Below are positions 16,635 to 26,420 of a stretch of DNA of 64,000 nucleotides, one piece after another. A program made the translations under genes and the position numbers. Each line of letters opens with the position of its first letter. Positions within the stretch are counted from its first letter, which is position 1. The stretch is taken from NCBI RefSeq assembly GCF_000757905.1, contig NZ_JRLH01000001.1; one strand, 5' to 3'. The notes beneath the pieces were generated by a model, which saw nothing but the letters and a program-made list of their open reading frames with translations, was not told where the DNA came from and ran no database searches. The DNA comes from Arsenophonus nilaparvatae (lineage in GTDB: Bacteria > Pseudomonadota > Gammaproteobacteria > Enterobacterales > Enterobacteriaceae).

Positions 16635-17219
16635 ATGGTTAATAAAAAAGTACTAGGAGAGCAGCACGCAGATACCCGTTTGGATGTTGAAAATGTAGCG
16701 ACGGATAGCAGTGATCCTAATGTGTTTTATGAAATAGAGCAGTACCTTTCAGCTGAAGAGTTGACGTCGTTTAAAAAAGCATTATCAGAACAGCAAATTT
16801 CCACAGAAAATTTGTTACTGGAGCAAAAAGCAGTTGCAGAGCAGCGAGCAGAAACGCATTCAATCATCGAAGAATTATTGGAAGATGGTAGTGATCCGAA
16901 TGCTTTGTATGAAATAGAACATCACTTTTCGGCCAAAGACTTTAAGTTATTGGAAAAAGCGGCAATAGTGGCATTTAAATTGGGTTATGAAGTGCATGAT
17001 GCTGAAGAGCTAGAAATTGAAGATGGTACAGTACTGATGTGTTGTGATGTCTATCGAGATAGCGCGCTTGATGCAGAATTAATTGATAAGCAAGTCGTAC
17101 AATTGATGATGTTAACTGAAAAAATTGGCATTAACTATGATGGTTGGGGTACTTTCTTTGAAGATCCTAATTATGATGATGCGGAAGAAAAAGACGTCGA
17201 GCCGAAGGCATTACACTAG
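16635..17219 (+). CDS. rraB: RraB, RNase E activity regulator with duplicated N-terminus
   Basis: RraB binds RNase E and dampens RNA decay. The C-terminal 130 residues (about 66-194) are a normal RraB: EELLEDGSDPNALYEIEHHF, AFKLGYEVHDAEELE and NYDGWGTFFEDPN are all conserved, with the usual acidic tail. The protein is 194 residues, not about 138, because the N-terminal module occurs twice: residues 8-50 align with 68-110 (18 of 43 identical by hand). The first start has the better ribosome site (GAGGGAG), so the long form is favoured. A bidirectional terminator follows. Confidence 0.88.
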   Translation: MVNKKVLGEQHADTRLDVENVATDSSDPNVFYEIEQYLSAEELTSFKKALSEQQISTENLLLEQKAVAEQRAETHSIIEELLEDGSDPNALYEIEHHFSAKDFKLLEKAAIVAFKLGYEVHDAEELEIEDGTVLMCCDVYRDSALDAELIDKQVVQLMMLTEKIGINYDGWGTFFEDPNYDDAEEKDVEPKALH

Positions 17220-17316
17220 AATCAAATTGTTAGAATAGAAAGGACAGGGATTATAAATCAGCTGATGATGCATATTGAGTTGAGTAAGTAGGGTGGTTAG
17301 AGTAAATTTGTCAGTT

Positions 17317-17349
17317 AACAACACTGCTACATAAAGTAGCAGTGTTGTT
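17317..17349. terminator. Bidirectional terminator between rraB and valS
   Basis: A perfect 14-bp stem (AACAACACTGCTAC / GTAGCAGTGTTGTT) with a 5-base loop lies between the convergent ends of rraB and valS. Its terminal A and T residues let it work on both strands. Confidence 0.8.
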
Positions 17350-17355
17350 TCTTAT

Positions 17356-20253
17356 TTAAAGTGAGCTAATAGTTACTTTTTGATTAGTAAGTTTTTGTTT
17401 TGCTGCTAAATGTCCCGCCAGGCGCTCACGCTCTTTTTCAACAACAGCAGCAGGCGCTCGGCCGACAAAACTATCGTTAGCTAACTTGTTTTCAATCGCC
17501 GCTATCTCTTTGGTTAATTTATCCAGCTCTTTATCTAGCCGCGCTAGTTCGGTATCTTTATCGACTAAATCTGCCATTGGGATCAACACTTCTGCACCAT
17601 CTATCAGTTTAGTTACAGCAAGTGGTGTTGGTTGCTGTTCATCCAAAATAGTAATAGAACTAAGGCGGGCCATTGCTTGAATAAAATTCAGATTTTCTGT
17701 AATACGCCGTTTGGTTGCATGATTAGCACCACGTAGTAGCAGATCTAATGGCTTACCGGGTGAGATATTCATTTCTGCCCGAATGTTACGTATGGCAATA
17801 ATCAGTTCTTTGATCCATTCCAGATCATAACGCGCCTCTTCATCAACTTTGGCTGGTTCAAAGATTGGGAAAGGCTGTAACATAATAGTGTCTTGTTGGA
17901 TGCCTTTAATTACTTTCACCCGTTGCCAAATCGTCTCGGTAATAAATGGAATAATAGGATGTGCCAGCCGTAATAGGCTTTCCAGTATTTCAATCAAGGT
18001 ATAACGTGTGGCACGAATTTCTGTCTCATTTCCTTTATGGATAGCCGGCTTAGACAGTTCTAAGTACCAATCGCAGAACTGGTTCCAGGTAAACTCATAC
18101 AAAATATTGGCAGCGATATCAAAGCGATAAGTATCCAATGCTTCACGATACAATTTTACCGTTTGGTTAAATTCTGCCATGATCCAGCGATCAGCCAGCG
18201 AAAAAGTCATTTCCCCACCATGCTGACCACAATCTAGACCTTCTGTATTCATCAGGACATAACGACTGGCATTCCAAAGTTTATTACAAAAATTGCGATA
18301 ACCAGTAAGACGTTTCATATCCCAATTGATGTCTCGCCCGGTCGACGCTAATGCTGCAAGCGTAAAGCGTAAAGCGTCAGTACCATGCGCTTCGATGCCT
18401 TGCGGATATTCTTTACGGGTACGTTTAGCAATTTTTTCGGCTAATTGGGGTTGCATCATATTGCCAGTACGTTTTGTCAGTAAATCTTCCAGCGAGATAC
18501 CATCGATCATATCCAATGGATCGATGACATTGCCTTTGGATTTTGACATTTTTTGCCCTTCTTCATCGCGGATCAGGCCTGTCATATAGACGGTTTTAAA
18601 AGGAATTTGCCCTTGGCCATTTTCATCTTTGATGAAATACATCGTCAGCATGATCATGCGGGCTATCCAGAAAAAGATAATATCAAAGCCACTAACCAAC
18701 ACATCCGTTGGATGGAAAGTTTTTAACGCCTCGCTATTTTCTGGCCAGCCTAATGTTGAAAAGGTCCACAGACCAGAAGAGAACCAGGTATCTAATACAT
18801 CTTCATCTTGATGTAGGCTAATATCAGCGCTGAGGTTGTTCTCTCGACGAACTTCCTCTTCGTTATGTCCGACATAGACGTTACCGTTTTTATCATACCA
18901 GGCGGGTATTCTATGTCCCCACCATAATTGGCGTGAAATACACCAATCTTGAATATCCTGCATCCAGGAAAAATACATATTCTCATACTGTTTAGGAACA
19001 AACTGAATACGGCCATCTTTTACCGCCGCAATGGCTTGCTCTGCTAATGGTAGGGTACGAACATACCATTGATCTGTCAGCATGGGTTCAATAACAACAC
19101 CGCCACGATCGCCATAAGGGATGGTAAGTTGATGCGGCTTTACGGCAACTAATAATCCTAATTTTTCTAATTCGCTGACCATCGCTTTACGGGCAGCAAA
19201 ACGTTCTATTCCCTGATAGTTTGTAGGGATTGTTGTGGTATAAATAGTGCTAGGGTTGCCTGCGTTGTCGAATACTTCAGCTTGTTGGCGGATATGGCCA
19301 TTGAAATCGAAAATATTGATCATTGGCAACTGATGACGTTTTCCCACTTCATAGTCGTTAAAATCGTGTGCTGGTGTGATCTTCACACAGCCGGTGCCTT
19401 TTTCCATATCGGCGTGTTCATCACCGACGATAGGAATACGGCGATTAACCAATGGCAGTATAATTTGTTTGCCGATTAAATCCTTATAGCGCGGATCAGC
19501 GGGATTAACTGCAACACCCGTATCACCAAGCATGGTTTCTGGTCGAGTCGTGGCAACAACCAGATAATCTTGGCCTTCGGCAGTTTTTACCCCATCAGCA
19601 AGGGGATAACGTAAATGCCACATAAAACCGTTAACTTCTCGATTTTCAACTTCTAAATCGGAAATAGCGGTATGTAGCTTAGGATCCCAGTTAACTAATC
19701 GTTTGCCGCGATAAATAAGATCATCTTGATAGAGCCGAATAAATGCTTCTTTTACTGCTTTCGAGAGGCCTTCATCCATGGTAAAGCGTTCACGTTGCCA
19801 ATCAACAGAGTCACCCAGTCGTCGCATTTGCTGAGAAATATTACCGCCAGACTCGGCTTTCCATTGCCAAATTTTTTCAATAAACGCTTCTCTGCCATAG
19901 TCATGACGAGTTTTATTCTCTTCTACATCAATTTTGCGCTCAACAACCATTTGAGTGGCGATCCCCGCGTGATCTGTGCCACTTTGCCATAGGGTATTTT
20001 TTCCTTGCATGCGCTGGTAGCGAATTAAGGTATCCATGATCGTTTGCTGAAAAGCATGCCCCATATGCAGGTTACCCGTGACATTAGGCGGCGGGATCAC
20101 GATACAAAAACTCTCTTTGCTGTTATCACCGTGTGGTGCAAAATAGCCGTTTTTTTCCCAGTGTGCATATAAAGGTTGTTCAATTGCAGCTGGCTGATAA
20201 GTTTTGTCGAGTGATGGCTCAGACTGAGTTTGATTTGCGGGTTTCTTTTCCAT
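17356..20253 (-). CDS. valS: ValS, valyl-tRNA synthetase
   Basis: A 965-residue class I aminoacyl-tRNA synthetase (E. coli 951) that charges tRNA-Val and edits threonine. It has the HIGH-type motif PPPNVTGNLHMGHA (about residues 52-65), an inserted editing domain with TTRPETMLGDTGVAVNP, the KMSKSKGN loop, the anticodon-binding domain and a C-terminal coiled coil (DTELARLDKELDKLTKE onward). It ends next to a terminator and follows holC by 16 bases in a pepA-holC-valS order shared with E. coli. Confidence 0.98.
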   Translation of the reverse strand: MEKKPANQTQSEPSLDKTYQPAAIEQPLYAHWEKNGYFAPHGDNSKESFCIVIPPPNVTGNLHMGHAFQQTIMDTLIRYQRMQGKNTLWQSGTDHAGIATQMVVERKIDVEENKTRHDYGREAFIEKIWQWKAESGGNISQQMRRLGDSVDWQRERFTMDEGLSKAVKEAFIRLYQDDLIYRGKRLVNWDPKLHTAISDLEVENREVNGFMWHLRYPLADGVKTAEGQDYLVVATTRPETMLGDTGVAVNPADPRYKDLIGKQIILPLVNRRIPIVGDEHADMEKGTGCVKITPAHDFNDYEVGKRHQLPMINIFDFNGHIRQQAEVFDNAGNPSTIYTTTIPTNYQGIERFAARKAMVSELEKLGLLVAVKPHQLTIPYGDRGGVVIEPMLTDQWYVRTLPLAEQAIAAVKDGRIQFVPKQYENMYFSWMQDIQDWCISRQLWWGHRIPAWYDKNGNVYVGHNEEEVRRENNLSADISLHQDEDVLDTWFSSGLWTFSTLGWPENSEALKTFHPTDVLVSGFDIIFFWIARMIMLTMYFIKDENGQGQIPFKTVYMTGLIRDEEGQKMSKSKGNVIDPLDMIDGISLEDLLTKRTGNMMQPQLAEKIAKRTRKEYPQGIEAHGTDALRFTLAALASTGRDINWDMKRLTGYRNFCNKLWNASRYVLMNTEGLDCGQHGGEMTFSLADRWIMAEFNQTVKLYREALDTYRFDIAANILYEFTWNQFCDWYLELSKPAIHKGNETEIRATRYTLIEILESLLRLAHPIIPFITETIWQRVKVIKGIQQDTIMLQPFPIFEPAKVDEEARYDLEWIKELIIAIRNIRAEMNISPGKPLDLLLRGANHATKRRITENLNFIQAMARLSSITILDEQQPTPLAVTKLIDGAEVLIPMADLVDKDTELARLDKELDKLTKEIAAIENKLANDSFVGRAPAAVVEKERERLAGHLAAKQKLTNQKVTISSL

Positions 20254-20269
20254 CTTGCTTCGTTATTTA

Positions 20270-20719
20270 TTAAGTGGTTGGAGGTGGTGCCATGATCAAA
20301 TTAAAACCCATACTGCGATAAGTTTTGTATCTTTCACGTGCCAACTGTTTCAAATTTTCATCAATGGGTACAAAGTCTATCACTTCATGGAAGGCTGTGG
20401 CAAAGTTTGCAAATGTTGATTGTAGATTTATCAATATATCTCTTGCTGAGCTACCACGTTTTGTTGGCCAACAAAGCTCAACCGGCGCGCCATAGCGAGG
20501 GCCCTCACCGGCTAAATTGTGTGGGACAAATTGATAAGGTTCTCTTTGCCAAAGTATTTCATCCAATTTTTCGGCTTGTATTTGATCCTCACAAGCAATT
20601 AAAACACGTTTACCCATCCGCCAGTTTTCTGCTGCTAGCTGACAGGCTAACCATTCATGACTTTCAAGTTCTGCTTGTGAAGATAGCTGCGCTATTAAAT
20701 AGAAAGTTGCTTTTTTCAT
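20270..20719 (-). CDS. holC: HolC, DNA polymerase III chi subunit
   Basis: A 149-residue chi subunit (E. coli 147) that links the clamp loader to single-strand binding protein. Family features include KKATFYLI at the start, ACQLAAENWRMGKRVLIACEDQIQAEKLDEILW, FVPHNLAGEGPRYGAPVEL and the C-terminal RYKTYRSMGFNL. It sits between pepA and valS as in E. coli, which supports the call. Confidence 0.95.
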   Translation of the reverse strand: MKKATFYLIAQLSSQAELESHEWLACQLAAENWRMGKRVLIACEDQIQAEKLDEILWQREPYQFVPHNLAGEGPRYGAPVELCWPTKRGSSARDILINLQSTFANFATAFHEVIDFVPIDENLKQLARERYKTYRSMGFNLIMAPPPTT

Positions 20720-20782
20720 CGCATTACTATTATAGAAAAAGGGTATTGCTTACAACACCCTATTATAAATTCACTGGTGCGA

Positions 20783-22291
20783 TTATTCGTCACAGTTTAT
20801 ATAAGCACGATTTAACAGAAATTGAGCAAGTAAAGCCACCGGGCGGCCTGTTGCTCCTTTTGCTTTTCCTGATTGCCAAGCTGTTCCTGCAATATCTAAA
20901 TGTGCCCAGTGATATTTAGTAGCAAAATGTTCCAGGAAACAGCCAGCGGTAATTGCACCACCAGAACGGCCGCCTATATTGGCAAGATCTGCAAAATTTG
21001 ATTCTAACTGCTCAGAGAACTCTTCAGCCAGAGGCAGTCGCCATGCTTTATCGCCTGCTTGCTTAGCGGCATTCAGTAATTCATGTGCTAAGGGATTATG
21101 GTTTGACATTAATCCACTATAGTGATTACCAAGTGCAATAATACAGGCTCCGGTTAAAGTTGCAACATCAATTACCACATCAGGATCAAAACGTTCTACA
21201 TAAGTTAGTGTGTCACAAAGAACCAATCTTCCTTCTGCATCAGTATTAAGGACTTCTACTGTCTGCCCTGACATGGTGGTTAAAATATCACCAGGGCGAT
21301 AAGCTTTACCGCTCGGCATGTTTTCACAGCCGGCCAACACTGCGGTGACGTTAATCGGCAGTTTTAGTTCAGCAACAAAGCGCATAACGCCATAAACAGT
21401 TGCGGCTCCACACATATCGTATTTCATTTCATCCATGCCATCGGATGGTTTAATAGAAATCCCACCAGAGTCAAAAGTTAATCCTTTACCGACCAACACA
21501 ATCGGTTTAGCCGTTGGATCGTCACTTCCTTTATATTGCATGATCGACATTAGCGATTCGTTTTGTGAGCCTTGGCCTACGGCTAAATAGGCATTCATCG
21601 CCAGTTCTTTCATCTGTTCTTCGCCGATCACTTTGGTAGTAAGATTTTCATAATCATCCGCTAATTGACGTGCTTGTGAGGCTAAATAGGCTGCATTGCA
21701 AATATTGGGCGGCATGTTAGCCAGATCTTTGGTTGACTTTATACCCAGCGCGATAGCCAGGCCGTGTTGAATAGCGCGCTCGCCATTAGGTAAATCACGG
21801 CGTGTTGGAACATTGAAGACAATTTTACGTAATGGACGTCGTGGCTCGCTCTTATTGCTTTTAAGTTGGTTAAATACATATAATGTTTCTTTTGCAGTTT
21901 CTACTGCCTGGCGAACTTTCCAATAATTATTGCGGCTTTTTACATGCAATTCAGTTAGAAAGCAGACGGCTTCCATTGAGCCGGTTTCATTCAAGGTATT
22001 AATTGTTTTTTGGATAATCTGTTTATATTGACGCTCATCGAGTTCACGTTCTTTTCCGCATCCAACTAACAGAATGCGTTCAGATAATATATTAGGAACA
22101 TGGTGAAGTAATAGCATTTGGCCAACTTTACCTTCCAGTTCTCCGCGGCGTAGTAAGGCACTGATATAGCCATCACTGATCGTATCCAGTTGTTCGGCTA
22201 TAGGGGATAAGCGGCGAGGTTCAAATACCCCAACAATGATACAGGCGCTACGCTGTTTCTCTGGGCTACCGCTTTTTACACTAAACTCCAT
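20783..22291 (-). CDS. pepA: PepA, leucyl aminopeptidase / XerCD accessory protein
   Basis: A 502-residue M17 leucine aminopeptidase (E. coli 503). The family motif NTDAEGRLVL and two-metal-site residues (GKGLTFDSGGISIKP, KYDMCGAATVYG) are intact. Besides peptide turnover, E. coli PepA binds DNA: it helps XerCD recombination at plasmid cer sites and takes part in pyrimidine-dependent repression of carAB. It is first in the pepA-holC-valS run and divergent from lptF; the 290-bp gap holds both promoters. Confidence 0.97.
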   Translation of the reverse strand: MEFSVKSGSPEKQRSACIIVGVFEPRRLSPIAEQLDTISDGYISALLRRGELEGKVGQMLLLHHVPNILSERILLVGCGKERELDERQYKQIIQKTINTLNETGSMEAVCFLTELHVKSRNNYWKVRQAVETAKETLYVFNQLKSNKSEPRRPLRKIVFNVPTRRDLPNGERAIQHGLAIALGIKSTKDLANMPPNICNAAYLASQARQLADDYENLTTKVIGEEQMKELAMNAYLAVGQGSQNESLMSIMQYKGSDDPTAKPIVLVGKGLTFDSGGISIKPSDGMDEMKYDMCGAATVYGVMRFVAELKLPINVTAVLAGCENMPSGKAYRPGDILTTMSGQTVEVLNTDAEGRLVLCDTLTYVERFDPDVVIDVATLTGACIIALGNHYSGLMSNHNPLAHELLNAAKQAGDKAWRLPLAEEFSEQLESNFADLANIGGRSGGAITAGCFLEHFATKYHWAHLDIAGTAWQSGKAKGATGRPVALLAQFLLNRAYINCDE

Positions 22292-22581
22292 GCATTCTCC
22301 TGAATTTTAAAGACAAAGATTAATACTATCGCTAAAATTAACGAACAGTATAAATTTACCTTATGAAATAGCTGCTTTATGTTAAACTAGCCGAATGGTT
22401 TACGGATAGTAATAGGTAACGATTAAGCATATTCTGTTTGGTGATCGAATAGTTAATGCTGCATTTATCATCATGATACATTGTAACCATTAAGAAAACC
22501 AAAATATTGTACGTAACTGTTACTATACGACGAAGTTAGCTATTTTGCTGCAAAAAACAAATTTTCACAGGTGTAATTAGT

Positions 22582-23679
22582 GTGATTATAATTCGATACT
22601 TAGTTAAGGAAACGCTGAAAAGTCAAGTTGCAATACTTTTTATCCTGATTTTAATTTTTTTTAGTCAAAAAACAATCAATATATTAAGTTCAGCGGTTCA
22701 GGGAAATATTCCTTCCGATTTGGTTTTTCCTCTTCTGGGGCTTGGAATTCCTGAAATGGCACAATTGATTTTGCCATTAAGTCTGTTTCTTGGCCTGTTA
22801 ATGACCTACAGCAAACTCTATATCGATAGTGAAATTACTGTCATGCATGCCTGTGGCTTAGGTAAACGGGTATTAGTGACAGCGGCTTTAATTTTGGCAT
22901 TGTTTACCGCTCTGGTTGCGGCAATAAATGTAGCCTGGATGTTACCCTGGTCGGCAAAATATCAAGAGCAAGCATTAGCCGATGCGAAAGCCAATCCTGG
23001 TTTGGCCAGTATGGTTGAGGGACAATTTAAAACCACTAAGGATCAAAATATTGTTCTTTATATTAGTGATGTAAAAGGCAAAAATTTTACTGATGTTTTT
23101 ATGGCGCAATTACGCCCGGTTAATAACCAACGTCCTTCCGTGGTGATTGCTGAAAGTGGACGTATCCGAGAGGATCAAAACGGTAATCAAATTGTGGTAT
23201 TAGATAAGGGAACCCGCTATGAAGGTACAGCACTATTACGTGATTTTCGTATAACGGATTTTAAAGATTATCAGGCGGTAATCGATCATAAAGAAACCGC
23301 AGTTACAGGCGATAAAATCGAGCAAAAGGATATGTTGCAATTGTGGCGTGCTACAGATGCTGAATCAAAATCAGAATTTCACTGGCGCTTAACATTAGTC
23401 GTTTCGGTACTTATTATGGCCTTGATGGTTGTGCCACTAAGTGAAGTTAATCCCAGACAGGGACGAGTCTTAAGTATGTTACCTGCGATGTTGCTTTATT
23501 TAATTTTCTTTTTATTACAAAGTACCCTGCACTCTAATGCTGAGAAAGGTGAAATTGATCCCAGAATAACAATGTGGCTGGTTAATGGGGCTTTTTTGCT
23601 ATTAGCTATCATATTAAATATTTGGGATACCGTTTCGATGCGTCGAATACGTGCTAAGTTCTTTAAAGGAGTCGCCTGA
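22582..23679 (+). CDS. lptF: LptF, LPS export permease
   Basis: A 365-residue permease (E. coli 366) of the LptB2FG transporter that extracts lipopolysaccharide from the inner membrane. It has a first helix after MIIIRYLVKETL, two more before the beta-jellyroll periplasmic domain (about 130-270), then three C-terminal helices with PLSEVNPRQGRVLSMLPA. The start is the GTG at 22582. The stop overlaps the ATG of lptG by one base, so the partners are coupled. Confidence 0.97.
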   Translation: MIIIRYLVKETLKSQVAILFILILIFFSQKTINILSSAVQGNIPSDLVFPLLGLGIPEMAQLILPLSLFLGLLMTYSKLYIDSEITVMHACGLGKRVLVTAALILALFTALVAAINVAWMLPWSAKYQEQALADAKANPGLASMVEGQFKTTKDQNIVLYISDVKGKNFTDVFMAQLRPVNNQRPSVVIAESGRIREDQNGNQIVVLDKGTRYEGTALLRDFRITDFKDYQAVIDHKETAVTGDKIEQKDMLQLWRATDAESKSEFHWRLTLVVSVLIMALMVVPLSEVNPRQGRVLSMLPAMLLYLIFFLLQSTLHSNAEKGEIDPRITMWLVNGAFLLLAIILNIWDTVSMRRIRAKFFKGVA

Positions 23680-24755
23680 TGTTTGGTGTATTAGATAAAT
23701 ATATTGGGCGTACTATTCTCTCCTCGATCCTAATGACCCTTTTTATGTTGGTTTCATTATCGGGCATTATTAAATTTGTTGAGCAATTAAGAAAAGTCGG
23801 TGATGGTGACTATACCACCTGGAGTGCCGGAATTTTTACTTTATTAACTGTTCCGAGAGATATTGAAGTATTTTTTCCGATGGCAGCACTGTTAGGCGCA
23901 TTACTTGGATTGGGAACCCTGGCAACCCGTAGTGAATTGGTAGTGATGCAGGCGGCTGGTTTTTCTCGCTTACAGGTTGCGATGTCAGTGATGAAGACCG
24001 CGATCCCTTTAGTGATTTTGACGATGGTTATTGGTGAATGGGTTGCGCCTGCAGCGGAGCAGTGGGCACGTAACTATCGGGCTGAAAAAATTGTCGGTCG
24101 ATCGCTAATGGTAACAGATCGTGGATTATGGGCTAAAGATGGTAATAATTTTATTCATATTCAGCGCGTTATCGATCAAAATGACATAAAAGAAATTTCC
24201 ATCTACCAATTTGATGCGCAGAAAAAACTGCAAGCGGTCATTTTTGCCGCTTCAGGTCGCTATAATTCTGATACTCACCAGTGGCAATTGTCACAAGTAG
24301 ATAAATCATTGATTAAAAATGAAAAAGAAATTACTGGCTCTCAGAGTTTATTGATGGATTGGAAAACCAACCTAAGCCCAGAAAAATTAGGGGTAGTTTC
24401 TCTGGAACCTGATTCGTTAGCAATCAGGGGCCTGTATAAATATGTTAAATATCTTAAGGAGAGTGGGCAAGAAGCATCAGTCTATCAACTAAGTATGTGG
24501 AAGAAAATTCTGTCACCACTTTCTGTCGCTGTTATGATGTTAATGGCACTATCATTTATTTTTGGCCCGCTGCGCAGTGTCGCAATGGGGGTAAGGGTAT
24601 TGATCGGTATCTCAGGGGGGTTTATTTTCTATCTGCTAAATGAGGGCTTTGGTAACCTAAGTTTAGTCTATGGTGTTCCTCCTCTGATAGCAGCAATGTT
24701 ACCTAGTGTATTATTTCTGGGATTTAGCATTTTATTATTAATGCGACGCCAATAA
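23679..24755 (+). CDS. lptG: LptG, LPS export permease
   Basis: A 358-residue partner of LptF (E. coli 360). It begins MFGVLDKYIGRTILSSILMT and has the same plan: three N-terminal helices, a periplasmic jellyroll domain (about 120-260) and three C-terminal helices with GPLRSVAMGVRVLIGISGGF. LptF and LptG form the transmembrane gate of LPS transport with LptB. The presence of lptFG indicates that the organism still makes LPS or lipooligosaccharide. Confidence 0.97.
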   Translation: MFGVLDKYIGRTILSSILMTLFMLVSLSGIIKFVEQLRKVGDGDYTTWSAGIFTLLTVPRDIEVFFPMAALLGALLGLGTLATRSELVVMQAAGFSRLQVAMSVMKTAIPLVILTMVIGEWVAPAAEQWARNYRAEKIVGRSLMVTDRGLWAKDGNNFIHIQRVIDQNDIKEISIYQFDAQKKLQAVIFAASGRYNSDTHQWQLSQVDKSLIKNEKEITGSQSLLMDWKTNLSPEKLGVVSLEPDSLAIRGLYKYVKYLKESGQEASVYQLSMWKKILSPLSVAVMMLMALSFIFGPLRSVAMGVRVLIGISGGFIFYLLNEGFGNLSLVYGVPPLIAAMLPSVLFLGFSILLLMRRQ

Positions 24756-24832
24756 TTAGTTTTGACAGCATGGTTAGGTATATTTTCAATGCGCTACTAT
24801 GCGGATAAAAAATTTATTTCTTATTATTTGGC

Positions 24833-26125
24833 TTAACCATGATCAGGGCTTTCTAGCAGTTTTTTGACCAGATTTGCCGCAAAATCTTGTTTGGTTGGCT
24901 GGAAAGGATTGTTATTGTGATTTATGGTTAACGCGGCAGTTAAATCATTAACTCCTTCGGTTAACCGACTAAATTTACTGCCTTTTTTGCGTGAAATAAC
25001 GGCAAATATACCAATACGTTGTTGTGGGATCATGGTCATATAGGTATTAAAACCACCACCGCCACCCGTTTTTTGATAGATACCGGGAATGCCATCGCGA
25101 GGATTCATATAAACCCATCCAAGGCCAATACCATCGGCATGGCCAGCGACGTCCATACCTTTAATGTCGGTAAGCATATCGCGAGCAAAATAGATCGCTT
25201 GTTCACGTTGAGCGGTTTGTTTACTTACTTGCGTATGGGTTGACAGAAATTGTTGCATCCATCTTTGCATATCAGCTGGCGTTGAATAAACCCCTCCACT
25301 ACCGGCGGCAGCTAAGGTACTAATACATGGACTAGATTTATAGCCCACCATTAGACGAGAACATTGATTGGTAGTTGGTGTAAAGGTGGTATCATACATT
25401 TCGGCTGGTAAGGTAATTTTTTCGGCAAATAGTTGCTTATAAGATTTTCCTGCCGCTTTTGCCAGGGCATCGGCTAATAGATCATAAGCCAGATTAGAAT
25501 AAGCAGCTTTGGTTCCTGGTAAGCATTTAATTTTTGCCTTTTTGAGCCATGTCCAACGGTTTGATTGGGTTGGCCAAACAAATACCGGCCGGCCGATTTT
25601 ACCGCCAGGTTGCTCTCTTGGTAAACCACTGGTATGACTCGCCAGGTGATATAATCGAATAGGCTGTTTGCCATGATAAATAGGAATATGAGTACCGAAA
25701 TAGCTGTAGTTTTGTAGGGGATCAGTAATACGTAATTTTTTATCTGCTTCTAATTTGATCATGACTTCACTGGTCATTAGTTTGGTTAATGAAGCAATGC
25801 GGATCAGTGAATTAGGGCCCGGCTTTTGTCGCGCTCCGGGCCCAGTTTCACCGTAATAGCGGGTCACTATCTGATCATTATCGATGACAACGATTGCCAT
25901 CCCTTGTGGATTTGTTTCAGCAAAAATTTGGCTAGCAAAACGATCAACCAAATCAGTGGTTTTTTCTGTAGCGGGTTGATGACGATTAAGAATTTCTAGT
26001 GCTGTTGGTGAAATTGATGAAGTTTTGGCTGAAGGAAGCTTTGTTTCTGTTGTCGATGACGAGCAACCAGTGAGCGATAAAAATAGTGTCAAGGCTGAAA
26101 AGAATTTTAGGCAAAATAGTTGCAT
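24833..26125 (-). CDS. ampH: AmpH-like penicillin-binding protein with lipoprotein signal
   Basis: A 430-residue serine hydrolase of the class C beta-lactamase fold, closest to AmpH, a DD-carboxypeptidase/endopeptidase. Active-site motifs are present: SLTK (Ser112, Lys115), YSN (209-211) and KTGGGGG near the C-terminus. Segments such as SHTSGLPREQPGG and LGWVYM match AmpH closely. Unlike E. coli AmpH (385 residues, ordinary signal peptide), the N-terminus ends in a lipobox LTGC (Cys21) followed by Ser, which predicts an outer-membrane lipoprotein, and there is an extra linker of about 30 residues before the catalytic domain. Confidence 0.9.
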   Translation of the reverse strand: MQLFCLKFFSALTLFLSLTGCSSSTTETKLPSAKTSSISPTALEILNRHQPATEKTTDLVDRFASQIFAETNPQGMAIVVIDNDQIVTRYYGETGPGARQKPGPNSLIRIASLTKLMTSEVMIKLEADKKLRITDPLQNYSYFGTHIPIYHGKQPIRLYHLASHTSGLPREQPGGKIGRPVFVWPTQSNRWTWLKKAKIKCLPGTKAAYSNLAYDLLADALAKAAGKSYKQLFAEKITLPAEMYDTTFTPTTNQCSRLMVGYKSSPCISTLAAAGSGGVYSTPADMQRWMQQFLSTHTQVSKQTAQREQAIYFARDMLTDIKGMDVAGHADGIGLGWVYMNPRDGIPGIYQKTGGGGGFNTYMTMIPQQRIGIFAVISRKKGSKFSRLTEGVNDLTAALTINHNNNPFQPTKQDFAANLVKKLLESPDHG

Positions 26126-26365
26126 TCTTAATAAACCAGTATCAATAAATTTTTATAAACAATCGCCTGATAAATACTTAATTTTTCATTAACGCCTTCA
26201 TCAGGCAGCAGGAAAAAATAGATTATGTTATCGATGCTAAACGTATTATATAATATAACTCTCTAATTATAGAAAAATTGTGAATATAAGCTACAAAACT
26301 ATTTTCTAATGTTTTATTGACAGCACAAAAATCTAATTCTTATAGTGGTTAATATTGAATCGATA

Positions 26366-26393
26366 AAAGAGTAGCCATAACACACTACTCTTT
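26366..26393 (-). terminator. Possible terminator of the sip end of the type III locus
   Basis: On the minus strand AAAGAGTAG and CTACTCTTT form a 9-bp stem with a 10-base loop, followed by a short T run, 28 bases after the sipD stop. It would end transcription of the long invF-to-sipD block. AT-rich and of moderate strength. The rest of 26126-26420 shows only AT-rich DNA. Confidence 0.55.
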
Positions 26394-26420
26394 ATTATTT
26401 AATTGGAAGCTGGTAAGGGA

